A DNA stretch of 64,000 nucleotides from Kribbella kalugense (GTDB lineage Bacteria > Actinomycetota > Actinomycetes > Propionibacteriales > Kribbellaceae). The stretch spans positions 1,984,001 through 2,048,000 of the forward strand of contig NZ_SODF01000001.1 of the NCBI RefSeq assembly GCF_004365875.1. The letters run 5' to 3'. A model generated the notes under the pieces. That model saw only the letters and a program-made list of their open reading frames with translations, searched no databases and was not told the origin of the DNA. Of this stretch, positions 25,457 to 33,877 are shown piece by piece (the first letter of the stretch is position 1; each line of letters begins with the position of its first letter). The translations under genes and the position numbers were made by a program.

Positions 25457-26953
25457 TCAGCCCTGGCCGGTCAGCTTCTCGCGGAGTGCCTGCAGCGCCT
25501 CGTCGGAAGCGAGCGCACCCTCGACGGGAGCGTCGTCCTGCGGGGCGGAGCTGCTGCCGCCACCGGACGCCGAGGAGTACGTCGACGCCTCGCCGGCCTC
25601 GACGTCCGCCGTCTTGGCGTCCTCGATCTGCTTCTTGTGGGCCTCCCAGCGCGTGTGGGCCTCGGCGTACTGCCGCTCCCACTCCTCGCGCTGAGCGTCG
25701 AAGCCCTCGAGCCACTCGCCCGTCTCCGGGTCGAAGCCCTCCGGGTAGATGTAGTTGCCCTGGTCGTCGTACGTCGCCGTCATGCCGTAGAGCGTCGGGT
25801 CGAAGTCGTCCGAGACCGGGTCGACACCCTCGTTGGCCTGCTTCAGCGACAGCGAGATCCGGCGCCGCTCCAGGTCGATGTCGATGATCTTCACCATCAC
25901 GTCGTCGTTCACCTGGACAACCTGCTCCGGGATCTCGACGTGCCGCTCGGCCAGCTCGGAGATGTGCACCAGACCCTCGATGCCCTCCTCCACGCGGACG
26001 AACGCACCGAACGGAACCAGCTTGGTGACCTTGCCGGGCACGATCTGGCCCATCTGGTGGGTCCGGGCGAACTGCTGCCACGGGTCTTCCTGGGTCGCCT
26101 TCAGCGACAGCGAGACGCGCTCGCGGTCCATGTCGACGTCCAGCACCTCGACGGTGACCTCCTGGCCGACCTCGACCACCTCGGTCGGGTGGTCGATGTG
26201 CTTCCAGGACAGCTCCGACACGTGCACCAGACCGTCGACGCCGCCGAGGTCCACGAACGCACCGAAGTTGACGATCGAGGAGACGACACCCTTGCGGATC
26301 TGGCCCTTCTGCAGCTGGGTGAGGAAGTTCATCCGCACCTCGGACTGCGTCTGCTCCAGCCACGCCCGGCGGGACAGGACCACGTTGTTGCGGTTCTTGT
26401 CCAGCTCGATGATCTTGGCCTCGATCTCCTGGCCGACGTACGGCTGGAGGTCGCGGACGCGACGCATCTCGACGAGCGAGGCGGGCAGGAAGCCACGGAG
26501 GCCGATGTCCAGGATGAGGCCACCCTTGACGACCTCGATGACGGTGCCGGTGACGACGCCGTCCTCTTCCTTGATCTTCTCGATCGTGCCCCAGGCCTTC
26601 TCGTACTGGGCGCGCTTCTTCGAGAGGATCAGACGGCCTTCTTTGTCCTCCTTCTGGAGAACCAGGGCCTCGACGTGATCGCCGACGTTGACGACCTCGT
26701 TCGGGTCGACGTCGTGCTTGATCGACAGCTCACGGGAGGGAATCACGCCTTCGGTCTTGTAACCGATGTCGAGGAGAACCTCGTCCCGGTCGACCTTGAC
26801 GATGGTCCCTTCAACGATGTCGCCGTCGTTGAAGTACTTGATGGTCTGATCGATCGCCGCGAGGAAGTCTTCCTCCGACCCGATGTCATTGACCGCTACC
26901 TGCGGGGTGGTGCGAACTGCGGGGTCGAGAGGTGCCTCGATGCTGGCCGTCAT
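25457..26953 (-). CDS. rpsA: 30S ribosomal protein S1
   Basis: 498 residues with four S1 RNA-binding repeats, the usual actinobacterial form. They start near residues 44 (GDIVEGTIVKVDRDEVLLDI), 130 (GVVTGTVIEVVKGGLILDIG), 215 (GQIRKGVVSSIVNFGAFVDL) and 300 (GQIVPGKVTKLVPFGAFVRV). A C-terminal region of about 110 residues is acidic and Ser/Gly-rich (STYSSASGGGSSS). S1 helps mRNA bind the ribosome. In Mycobacterium the C-terminus of S1 has been discussed in connection with pyrazinamide, but nothing here bears on that. The start has only a weak Shine-Dalgarno. The 5' leader is long. Confidence 0.97.
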   Translation of the reverse strand: MTASIEAPLDPAVRTTPQVAVNDIGSEEDFLAAIDQTIKYFNDGDIVEGTIVKVDRDEVLLDIGYKTEGVIPSRELSIKHDVDPNEVVNVGDHVEALVLQKEDKEGRLILSKKRAQYEKAWGTIEKIKEEDGVVTGTVIEVVKGGLILDIGLRGFLPASLVEMRRVRDLQPYVGQEIEAKIIELDKNRNNVVLSRRAWLEQTQSEVRMNFLTQLQKGQIRKGVVSSIVNFGAFVDLGGVDGLVHVSELSWKHIDHPTEVVEVGQEVTVEVLDVDMDRERVSLSLKATQEDPWQQFARTHQMGQIVPGKVTKLVPFGAFVRVEEGIEGLVHISELAERHVEIPEQVVQVNDDVMVKIIDIDLERRRISLSLKQANEGVDPVSDDFDPTLYGMTATYDDQGNYIYPEGFDPETGEWLEGFDAQREEWERQYAEAHTRWEAHKKQIEDAKTADVEAGEASTYSSASGGGSSSAPQDDAPVEGALASDEALQALREKLTGQG

Positions 26954-27115
26954 GTGGTGGGTTGCTCCGTGGACTGGTGGTGTTGTGCGGTCGCGCTAAG
27001 TTCCGTTGGATCGCATCAAACCGCTGGATTGCCTGAAGAGCACAGATTCACCACCGACTGCTGCGAGCACGAGCCTGCTCCGTCCGAGGTCGCGCGGGCC
27101 CATAGCGCATCTCAC

Positions 27116-27145
27116 AGAATACCGGTCTTGACGAAGGCAGCACAA
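27116..27145 (-). promoter_or_regulatory. Candidate rpsA promoter
   Basis: On the minus strand TTGTGC (27145-27140) and TATTCT (27121-27116) are spaced 18 bases apart, a good vegetative-type match. Transcription from there would give an rpsA leader of about 155 bases, long enough for S1 autoregulation (inference). The rest of the 250-base gap 26954-27203 shows no gene. Confidence 0.4.
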
Positions 27146-27203
27146 CCTGGGGCACCCGGTCCCTACCGGCCGCCCGCCGAGGTGTCCCGACGTGCCATCG
27201 ATC

Positions 27204-28079
27204 TCAATGTACGACGTCCAGTGCCGGACGTCCTCCGGAGAGGGTGCCGGTGTCCACCATCCGGGAGACCAGACGGTGCGCGGCAGCGGCGACTTCGTGC
27301 TCCGCCGCGCGGGAAGCCAGGTCCAGGAGAGCCCACAGATCGGCCGCCCGGCCGAGGTCCACGAGCCGCTCCCCCAGGCCCATTCCCCGCAGGACCTCCA
27401 GCACGGCGCCGGCCAGAACCGGGTCCTCGCAGAACCGGAAAAGGTTTCCAACATCGGCGTACGGCGATCCCGCGTGGGCGAACTCCCAGTCGATCAGCCC
27501 GGTGATCCGCGCCGTCGCCGGGTCGACCAGGAGGTTCTTCGGGTTGAAGTCGCTGTGGACGAGGCAGACCCGGTCGACGCCGTCGGCCATCAGGTCCTCT
27601 GCCTCGTTCAGAACGACCGCAAGTCGCTCCGGGTCCAGTCCGAGGCGGAGACCGGCGGCGTACTGCTCTAGGTCGCCGAGCCCGAACGGCTCCACTGCCA
27701 GCTCGCCGCCACGGAACATCCCGGACTGAAGGAACGGCATCCCGCTCAGCCTCGCCAGCACCTCGCCGAGCTGCATTCCGACCGTCCGGCGCTGCTCCTC
27801 CGAGGCCGTGTCGAGAAAGACCTGCAGATTGACCCCGGGCAGCCGCTCCATGAGCAGGTACGGCGGGTCGTCGTACGACCCCTCCCGCTTCAAGTCCAGC
27901 ACCCGTGGCACCGGTAGCAGGCCCCTGACCAGTTGGAGCAGTGCAGCGTCGACGGCAGCCCGGTCCGGGTCTTTCACGTACAGCTTGAGTACTGCGTCCT
28001 CGCCGCCCGCACTGACCGCGAACGTCTGGCCGCCGTAGCCCCCGGTGAGAGGAACGGCACTGGCTGCGAAGTCGTCCAT
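27204..28079 (-). CDS. Aminoglycoside phosphotransferase (APH)-family kinase
   Basis: 291 residues. The bilobal APH/choline kinase fold is marked by the small lobe GGYGGQTFAVSAGG and AVLKLYVKDP (ATP-binding Lys), the hinge YLLMERLPG, the catalytic loop VHSDFNPKNLL and the metal-binding LIDWEFAHAG. The family phosphorylates small molecules of many kinds, so antibiotic resistance should not be assumed. The ATG at 28079 lies seven bases after a TAGTGT -10 box (28087-28092, minus strand) that overlaps the -10 box of the divergent methyltransferase gene. Confidence 0.88.
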   Translation of the reverse strand: MDDFAASAVPLTGGYGGQTFAVSAGGEDAVLKLYVKDPDRAAVDAALLQLVRGLLPVPRVLDLKREGSYDDPPYLLMERLPGVNLQVFLDTASEEQRRTVGMQLGEVLARLSGMPFLQSGMFRGGELAVEPFGLGDLEQYAAGLRLGLDPERLAVVLNEAEDLMADGVDRVCLVHSDFNPKNLLVDPATARITGLIDWEFAHAGSPYADVGNLFRFCEDPVLAGAVLEVLRGMGLGERLVDLGRAADLWALLDLASRAAEHEVAAAAHRLVSRMVDTGTLSGGRPALDVVH

Positions 28080-28086
28080 GCGCCCG

Positions 28087-28096
28087 ACACTAGAGT
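28087..28096. promoter_or_regulatory. Overlapping divergent -10 boxes
   Basis: TAGTGT on the minus strand (28092-28087) and TAGAGT on the plus strand (28091-28096) share two bases. Each lies 6-7 bases before the start codon of its gene, so both genes are probably leaderless and RNA polymerase could open only one promoter at a time. Confidence 0.5.
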
Positions 28097-28102
28097 GTGC
28101 GC

Positions 28103-28903
28103 GTGAATAGGCCGGTATGGGTGGAGCTGAGCGAGGCGGAGGCCTCGCGGGCCAGTCGTGCCTACTGGGATTCGGCGGCCGACGAGTACCTGGAGGAGCA
28201 CGGCGAGTTCCTCGGTGACGACCGGTTCATCTGGTCCCCGGAAGGCGTCGACGAGTCATCGGCCCAGCTGCTCGGACCGGTCCGGGGTAAGCGGATCCTC
28301 GAGGTCGGCTGTGGTGGGGCGCAGTGCTCGCGCTGGCTGGTCGGTCAGGGCGCCGACGTGGTCGCGTTCGACATCTCGGTCGAGCAGCTGCGGATCGCCC
28401 AGGAGCTGGACGCGCGGACCGGTACGACGGTCCGCACAGCCGCGGCCGACGCGACAGCACTGCCCTACCGGGACAGCTCGTTCGACATCGCCTGCTCGGC
28501 CTTCGGCGCTCTCCCGTTCGTGGCCGACGTCGGTACGGCGTTCCGCGAGCTCGACCGCGTGCTGAGGCCCGGTGGCCTGCTGGTGTTCTCCGTGACCCAC
28601 CCGTTCCGCTGGACCATGCCGGACGACCCATCGCCCGCCGGTCTGCGGATCACGCACTCCTACTTCGACCGGACGCCGTACGTCGAGGTCGACTCCTCCG
28701 GTACGCCGGTGTACGCCGAGCACCACCGGACCACAGGTGACTGGATCCGTGAGCTGACCGGAGCTGGGTTCGTCGTCGACGATCTGCTCGAGCCGGAGTG
28801 GCCCGCCGGACACGAGCTGGTCTGGGGCGGCTGGGGGCCCGAGCGTGGCCCGCTGGTCCCCGGAACGGCCATCTGGACCGCACACAAAGGACTGGGCACA
28901 TGA
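28103..28903 (+). CDS. Class I SAM-dependent methyltransferase
   Basis: 266 residues. The SAM-binding motif I is KRILEVGCGGAQCSRWL, followed by VVAFDISVEQL (motif II acidic residue), TALPYRDSSFDIACSAFGA and the post-motif LDRVLRPGGLLVFSV, typical of the UbiE/Methyltransf_11 group. The GTG at 28103 fits a leaderless start, six bases after TAGAGT; a GTG at 28097 is also in frame. The stop forms an ATGA overlap with the acyltransferase gene, so they are coupled. The substrate is not evident. Confidence 0.9.
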   Translation: MNRPVWVELSEAEASRASRAYWDSAADEYLEEHGEFLGDDRFIWSPEGVDESSAQLLGPVRGKRILEVGCGGAQCSRWLVGQGADVVAFDISVEQLRIAQELDARTGTTVRTAAADATALPYRDSSFDIACSAFGALPFVADVGTAFRELDRVLRPGGLLVFSVTHPFRWTMPDDPSPAGLRITHSYFDRTPYVEVDSSGTPVYAEHHRTTGDWIRELTGAGFVVDDLLEPEWPAGHELVWGGWGPERGPLVPGTAIWTAHKGLGT

Positions 28904-29940
28904 CCCGATTCCCAGCAGTCGACGGCCTACGTGCAATCGCTGCGGTCGCAGTGGTGACCGCAATGGTCGGACTGCACACGGACGCGCCGTTCGCCGGCGT
29001 GGTGTCCAGGTTGGATGTCGGCTGGGCGATCTTCTGCGCGGTCTCCGGGTTCCTGCTCTACCGGCCGCATGTGCTCGCGTGGTTCTCCGGCACGCTGCCG
29101 CCGCTCACGCTCCCCTACTTGCGCAGCCGGGCGCTGCGGATCCTCCCCGCCCTGCTGGTCGCCGTCGTCCTGTCGATCGTCTTCGTCCCGCACCCAGCGA
29201 CCACCTACCTCAAGTGGGCGGTCTTCACTCCACTCCCCTTCTACCTGCTCCTCCCCGGCCTAGGCAGGCTGCTGACCGGGTACGAGCGACCGACTCGCCG
29301 CAGTGTCCGCTGGCGGCTCCTCGTGCTGGTCGCGCTGACCGTCATAGGACCGGTCTGGATGGCAGCAGTCCCACAGGCGGCTCTCTGGCTGCCCGGGTAC
29401 CTCGGCTGGTTCGCGGTCGGCATGGGTCTGGCGCTGTGGCAGGTCGCCCGCGCCACAGGTCGACTCGGACCGTCGACACTCGACACGCTGACCAGAGTGC
29501 CCGGCACGCTCTGGGGAATCGCCGCAGCCCTCCTACTGATCGCCGCGACCCCACTAGCCGGGCCATACGACCACTCCGTGCCCACACCGGCCCAGGCACT
29601 GCTCAAGAGCCTGCTCTACACGGTCATCGTGGCGTGCGTGCTCTTCCCGGTCCTGACCCCCACCGCACGGACAGTACGCGTGCTGGGTGGTCGTCCGGCA
29701 CAGATCGCCGCACAACTCTCGTACGGCGTGGTGGTGTACGGGTTCGTCGTACTAGGCCTGCTCCACGGACCGTTCGTCGTACAGCTGCCGGTGACGCTGG
29801 TGGCATCGGTCGTGATCGCGGCCGCGAGTTACCGCCTGATCGAGCGGCCGGCGCTGCGCTTCGGAGTACGCCGGAAGAACACGGCAGTGGCCAGGACCGC
29901 TAGCAACGCGACCAGTCCGAGCAGTAGCCCGGCACGGTAG
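28900..29940 (+). CDS. Membrane acyltransferase (acyltransferase 3 family)
   Basis: 346 residues from the ATG in the ATGA overlap at 28900. About ten hydrophobic helices. Acyltransferase-3 hallmarks: FPAVDGLRAIAAVAVV at the start, WAIFCAVSGFLLYRPHVL, and a conserved-type YLIxRP end, here YRLIERPALRFG. The usual catalytic His near the N-terminus may be the one in VGLHTDAP. Such proteins O-acylate sugars of cell-surface polymers or secondary metabolites. The natural end of the family is near RFGVRR; about 20 further residues of Ser/Thr/Ala-rich tail are encoded antisense to the end of the AftD-like gene, giving a convergent overlap of 112 bases. Confidence 0.85.
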   Translation: MTRFPAVDGLRAIAAVAVVTAMVGLHTDAPFAGVVSRLDVGWAIFCAVSGFLLYRPHVLAWFSGTLPPLTLPYLRSRALRILPALLVAVVLSIVFVPHPATTYLKWAVFTPLPFYLLLPGLGRLLTGYERPTRRSVRWRLLVLVALTVIGPVWMAAVPQAALWLPGYLGWFAVGMGLALWQVARATGRLGPSTLDTLTRVPGTLWGIAAALLLIAATPLAGPYDHSVPTPAQALLKSLLYTVIVACVLFPVLTPTARTVRVLGGRPAQIAAQLSYGVVVYGFVVLGLLHGPFVVQLPVTLVASVVIAAASYRLIERPALRFGVRRKNTAVARTASNATSPSSSPAR

Positions 29941-32534
29941 GCCCGGTCGGGCATGAAGGCTGCCGTGACGACCTGCTCGGGTCCGGCCGGTACCACCCAG
30001 CCCTGCTGCCAGCCGCCGATCCGGATCGGCGTGAGCTTGTGGCCGCTGCTGTCGTACGCCTCCCAGCCTTCGTTGTAGTTCTGTGCAACCGCCAGCACCG
30101 ACTGCTGGTCCGCGTCCGGCACCTCGACAGTCAGCTCGGCCGGGTTCGGACGCCACACGTCCACGCCCTGCACCGGCGTCACAGACACGTCACCGAACCC
30201 AGCCTTGGCCAGCGTGGTCTCGATCGGCACGAGCCCGCGGTTCGCCAGCACCTCCACGTCGTGTCGCCCGGACCGCAGGGGGACGGACGTCAGCTGTCCA
30301 CACAGGCTGAACGAGACCGGCCGTCGTTGCAGCAGGTCCTGCATGGTCGCCACGACCTGCGTCTGCAGTTGTACGCCGTCGATCCGGAGAGTCGGCCCGT
30401 TCCCGCAGTACGGCGTGATCCGGCGATTCGGATCGACTGCCTTGCGCAGGTCGTCCGCGCCGAGCACCTCGACCTCCGTCACGCCGACCGGGCTCCGCCG
30501 AGCGTCCTGCAACGGCTTAGTCGCGGTGAAGTCGATCTCGATCGTCCGCGCGTGCCGCTTCGCGAACCGGACGTTCCCGTCGGCGTCGACCGCGGCCCGG
30601 ATCGGCACGCTGCCGTCGAAATGCAGCATCACCTCGGCCGGCCGCGAGCCATCCAGGTAGGTGTCGGACCGGAACCGCAGCCCCTGCACATCCCTTGCCG
30701 CCGGCAACTTCACCGTCAGGCTCGGCGCCGGGTCGTCCGGGTCCGCGATCCAACCGGTCCCGGTGTCGCGGTCCACGGCCGCACCTGGCCGCCCTTCCGG
30801 TGCCGTGACCGCCCGCGAGGATGCCGTTGCCGTGATCGCACCCGGCATGAACAGCAGCCGCTCGAGCGCGTCACCCTCCTTCGCCAAGGCGGTCCCTTGC
30901 ACCTCGTACGACGCGGCCGACGGCAACTGCACGTTGCGGGACAGTCCGTTCGACTCATCCGCAGCCTGGGCCTGGCCTTTGCTACACAACGCCCGTACGC
31001 CGACATGCAGACAGGCGGACCGTCCGATCTGCCGATTCCGCAGTACCACCGCACTCGGCTGCCGGTCGACCGCCTGACCGCCGGCGTCCGTTTCGATGAA
31101 CGGCAGCCCGTCGAGCTTGCCGTCCGCGTCCGCACTCAGCACGGCGCCTCCGCCCCCGCCGAGCGCAGTCACGACGGTCGGTACGTCGTCAACCGTGCCA
31201 CCGACCGCGACGAGCCGGGACCGCGGGAGCAGTCGGCCCGGTGTGGTCGGCCCGACGTCGTAGATCTCGACAGTCGGGTACGGGAGGCGGGTCTGCCCGG
31301 CCGGGCCGAAGTACGCGACTCGCTTGATGCCGGCGTCGGCCAGACTGTCGTGGACCGCCAACGCGGGCACACCGTCCGTCTGGTCGTTGCGCACCACGAC
31401 GTATCGGACGCCGTCGCGGGTGAGCTCCTGCCGCAGAGTCTGGTCACCGACGCCGGAGTCGATACGACGCCGGACATCATCCGTGAGCGCAGCCATGGGT
31501 CGCTTGACCAGGGCGGCGAGTGGCTCGGTCGTATTCGACAGGACCAGCACACTGCCCGGCGCGGCCTGCTCGTCCAACCACGCCGCCGCCCCATGCCAAT
31601 GTGCCGGGATCGTGGTGAACGCTCCGTCTGGTCGAGCGGCAACCACAGGCACCGCTGCGGCCACTGCCAGACAGGTGACGAGCACAGGTACGACGCGACG
31701 GTGGATGCTTCGGGACGCCGCCAGGCTGGCCAGCCGGCGCAGGTAGTGCGCGGCGGCGAGGGCCAGCGGCAGGCCGATAGCCACACCGATCGCCGGTTGC
31801 CAGCGCGGGCCTGGCGGCGCATCGCCGTACCGGATGACCAGCAGCAGCGGGATCAGCCACCAGAGCGACGCCGCGACCACGAAGCCGAGCCAGCCCAGTG
31901 CGAGCTTCACCTTCGCGCGACTGAGCAGCCAGATCGCCGGCACGATCAGCGTGGCGGCCGCTGCGACCGGATTAGCACCACCGATCAGCGCGAACGCGAG
32001 AGCCGACCAACTGACCCGCCACCAGCCGGACCGGGCACGCGGTGAGACGAGAGGCAGCAAGACCCAGGGGGCCATGGCCATCGGCCACACCTCGATCGGC
32101 AGCTCACCGAACGTCCGCGGGATCAGCGCGTAGAACAACGCGACGGCGAGACGCGTCCAAGGCACGCCGTACTGCAGGACGTTGCAGAGCTTCCAGACAC
32201 CGAGGAACGCGACACAGAGGACCAGCGACCACCACAGGCGCTGGGCGATCCAGTCCGGCACAGACAGCGCGTCCAGCAGCCAATGGAACGGTCCCATCGG
32301 CAGGAGGTAGCCGTAGGCGTCGCTCTGGACCTGGCCGAACGCAGTGTGCGGATCCCACAAGTGCAGTGCGCGCGAGAGGAAGTTGCCCGGTGCAGCCGTC
32401 AGCTCGAGCTTGCTGTCCGGAACGATCTTGCCGGGGGCTTGCTGGAAGCACAGGGCAATCAGAGCCAGGCAGCCCAGCACGAGCCTCGCTCGCCAGACCA
32501 CCTGTTCCGCACTGCCTGTCTTCAGCCTCCCCAC
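29829..32534 (-). CDS. AftD-like alpha-(1-3)-arabinofuranosyltransferase family protein (DUF3367), GT-C membrane protein
   Basis: About 901 residues from the GTG at 32534. The N-terminal part has about 11 membrane helices with the GT-C type first loop (GKIVPDSKLELTAAPGNFL, then HLWDPHTAFGQVQSDAYGY) and VPDWIAQRLWWSLVL, all strongly AftD-like. A large extracellular region with beta-rich, carbohydrate-binding-like sequence follows (about residues 340-850), then a C-terminal helix and basic tail. Mycobacterial AftD is about 1400 residues, so this is a shorter relative. The start is chosen because a TAATGT -10-like box on the minus strand lies seven bases upstream; the open frame to 32714 would run into the divergent flippase gene. 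Confidence 0.82.
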   Translation of the reverse strand: MGRLKTGSAEQVVWRARLVLGCLALIALCFQQAPGKIVPDSKLELTAAPGNFLSRALHLWDPHTAFGQVQSDAYGYLLPMGPFHWLLDALSVPDWIAQRLWWSLVLCVAFLGVWKLCNVLQYGVPWTRLAVALFYALIPRTFGELPIEVWPMAMAPWVLLPLVSPRARSGWWRVSWSALAFALIGGANPVAAAATLIVPAIWLLSRAKVKLALGWLGFVVAASLWWLIPLLLVIRYGDAPPGPRWQPAIGVAIGLPLALAAAHYLRRLASLAASRSIHRRVVPVLVTCLAVAAAVPVVAARPDGAFTTIPAHWHGAAAWLDEQAAPGSVLVLSNTTEPLAALVKRPMAALTDDVRRRIDSGVGDQTLRQELTRDGVRYVVVRNDQTDGVPALAVHDSLADAGIKRVAYFGPAGQTRLPYPTVEIYDVGPTTPGRLLPRSRLVAVGGTVDDVPTVVTALGGGGGAVLSADADGKLDGLPFIETDAGGQAVDRQPSAVVLRNRQIGRSACLHVGVRALCSKGQAQAADESNGLSRNVQLPSAASYEVQGTALAKEGDALERLLFMPGAITATASSRAVTAPEGRPGAAVDRDTGTGWIADPDDPAPSLTVKLPAARDVQGLRFRSDTYLDGSRPAEVMLHFDGSVPIRAAVDADGNVRFAKRHARTIEIDFTATKPLQDARRSPVGVTEVEVLGADDLRKAVDPNRRITPYCGNGPTLRIDGVQLQTQVVATMQDLLQRRPVSFSLCGQLTSVPLRSGRHDVEVLANRGLVPIETTLAKAGFGDVSVTPVQGVDVWRPNPAELTVEVPDADQQSVLAVAQNYNEGWEAYDSSGHKLTPIRIGGWQQGWVVPAGPEQVVTAAFMPDRAYRAGLLLGLVALLAVLATAVFFRRTPKRSAGRSIRR

Positions 32535-32628
32535 CGGCGGGACATTAACGGATCCGGCGGCTTCCGGACGGCATCGTTGCCGTACCGTGAGGTCGGCAAT
32601 ATCACCCAGCGATCCGAGGCAGCGCAGA

Positions 32629-33876
32629 ATGACGTCGGGCACCACCCAACCGCAGGCGCCCCGCAGTGCCTTCCTGCGCAGTGCCACGGTCGTCGCGGTC
32701 GCGATGGCGATCATGAACGTGGCGGCCTACGGGTTCACGCTGATCGGTTCCCGCCGGCTGATCCCGGAGCAGTTCGGCGCGATCACTGCCCTCCTGGGCC
32801 TGCTGCTGATCGGCAACGTCGCCTCACTCGGACTGCAGGCTGCCGGAGCTCGTCGGCTCGCCACACACACCGGGGACGGCGCGGCTTCTCTGGCCGACGC
32901 GATGCTGCGGGCAGGCCGTCGGTCTGCTCTCGGACTCACCGTGCTCTGCCTAGTACTGACGCCGCTGTTCATGTGGCTGCTGCACATCGACTCGGTCGTC
33001 GCGATCCTGCTGCTCGCACCGACTCTGGGCAGCCTCACACTGATGGGCTCACAGCTCGGCGTCCTGCAAGGCAGCCACCGCTGGACCGAGCTGGCCGCCA
33101 TTTACTTCTCCACGGGCATCGGCCGACTGGTGCTCGGTGGCGGCGCGCTGCTCATCCACCCGTCGCTCGACTGGGCGATGGCCGGCCTTGCGCTCGGTGC
33201 CGTCGTACCCGCTCTGCTGGGCCAGTTCTTCCTGCGTGGATCGAGCGGTGCGACCGGCGAGCAGGTCAAGGAGGCACTGCGGGAGACCGTGCACGGCACG
33301 CACACCCTGCTGGCGTTCTTCGCGCTCGCCAATGCGGATGTGCTCTTCGCTCGCGCCCTGCTCGACGAGAAGGACAGCGGGTACTACGCGGCCGGTCTGA
33401 TCATCGCGAAGGCCTGTCTGTTCCTGCCGCAGTTCGTCATCGTGCTGGTGTTCCCGTCCCTGGCGAACTCCCCCGGCGACACCGTCCGGCTGCGGCGCGC
33501 GATACTGGCCGTCGCCGGCCTGGGCGTGTGCGCGGTGATCGGCACTCTGATCCTGCCCGGCGTCGTGGTCGAGGTCATCGGCGGCAAGGACAAATACGCG
33601 CCACTCGGTCCGTACACCTGGATGTTCGCAGTGGCCGGCTCGGCGTACGCCGTACTGCAGTTGGTCGTGTACGCCGCGATCGCGCAGCAGGAGAAGCGCG
33701 CCGCACTGGGCATCTGGGCCGGCCTGGTCGTCCTGGCGGTCGCAGCAAGCATCGTGCTCGGCGCCCATATCGCCACCGGCCTCACCGGCGTGAAGGTGCT
33801 GGTCGCGATGACCAGCGCCTGCGCTCTCCTGCTCTCCGGCGGCCTGGCGGCCGGACTGCACCGCCAGGCCACTTAG
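32629..33876 (+). CDS. Polysaccharide / lipid-linked oligosaccharide flippase family protein
   Basis: 415 residues, about 12 membrane helices, low in charged residues. The order of helices and the segments FTLIGSRRLIPEQFGAITA (start) and YYAAGLIIAKACLFLPQFVI (middle) resemble the Wzx/MurJ/MATE-type polysaccharide exporter group. The start ATG is at 32629; longer frames run over the divergent AftD-like gene. It is divergent from that gene with about 95 bases between them. Together with the acyltransferase they suggest assembly or modification of a surface glycan. The substrate is unknown. Confidence 0.82.
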   Translation: MTSGTTQPQAPRSAFLRSATVVAVAMAIMNVAAYGFTLIGSRRLIPEQFGAITALLGLLLIGNVASLGLQAAGARRLATHTGDGAASLADAMLRAGRRSALGLTVLCLVLTPLFMWLLHIDSVVAILLLAPTLGSLTLMGSQLGVLQGSHRWTELAAIYFSTGIGRLVLGGGALLIHPSLDWAMAGLALGAVVPALLGQFFLRGSSGATGEQVKEALRETVHGTHTLLAFFALANADVLFARALLDEKDSGYYAAGLIIAKACLFLPQFVIVLVFPSLANSPGDTVRLRRAILAVAGLGVCAVIGTLILPGVVVEVIGGKDKYAPLGPYTWMFAVAGSAYAVLQLVVYAAIAQQEKRAALGIWAGLVVLAVAASIVLGAHIATGLTGVKVLVAMTSACALLLSGGLAAGLHRQAT

Positions 33877-33877
33877 C

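Noticed and set aside
25637..27505. A 622-codon plus-strand frame opposite rpsA
   Set aside because: Shadow of RpsA; it also extends into the phosphotransferase gene.
27204..28079. Aminoglycoside resistance gene
   Set aside because: The APH fold covers many metabolic kinases; no resistance-specific feature is visible.
32535..32714. Extension of the AftD-like protein to 961 residues
   Set aside because: It would overlap the start of the divergent flippase gene, and the sequence lacks AftD similarity.
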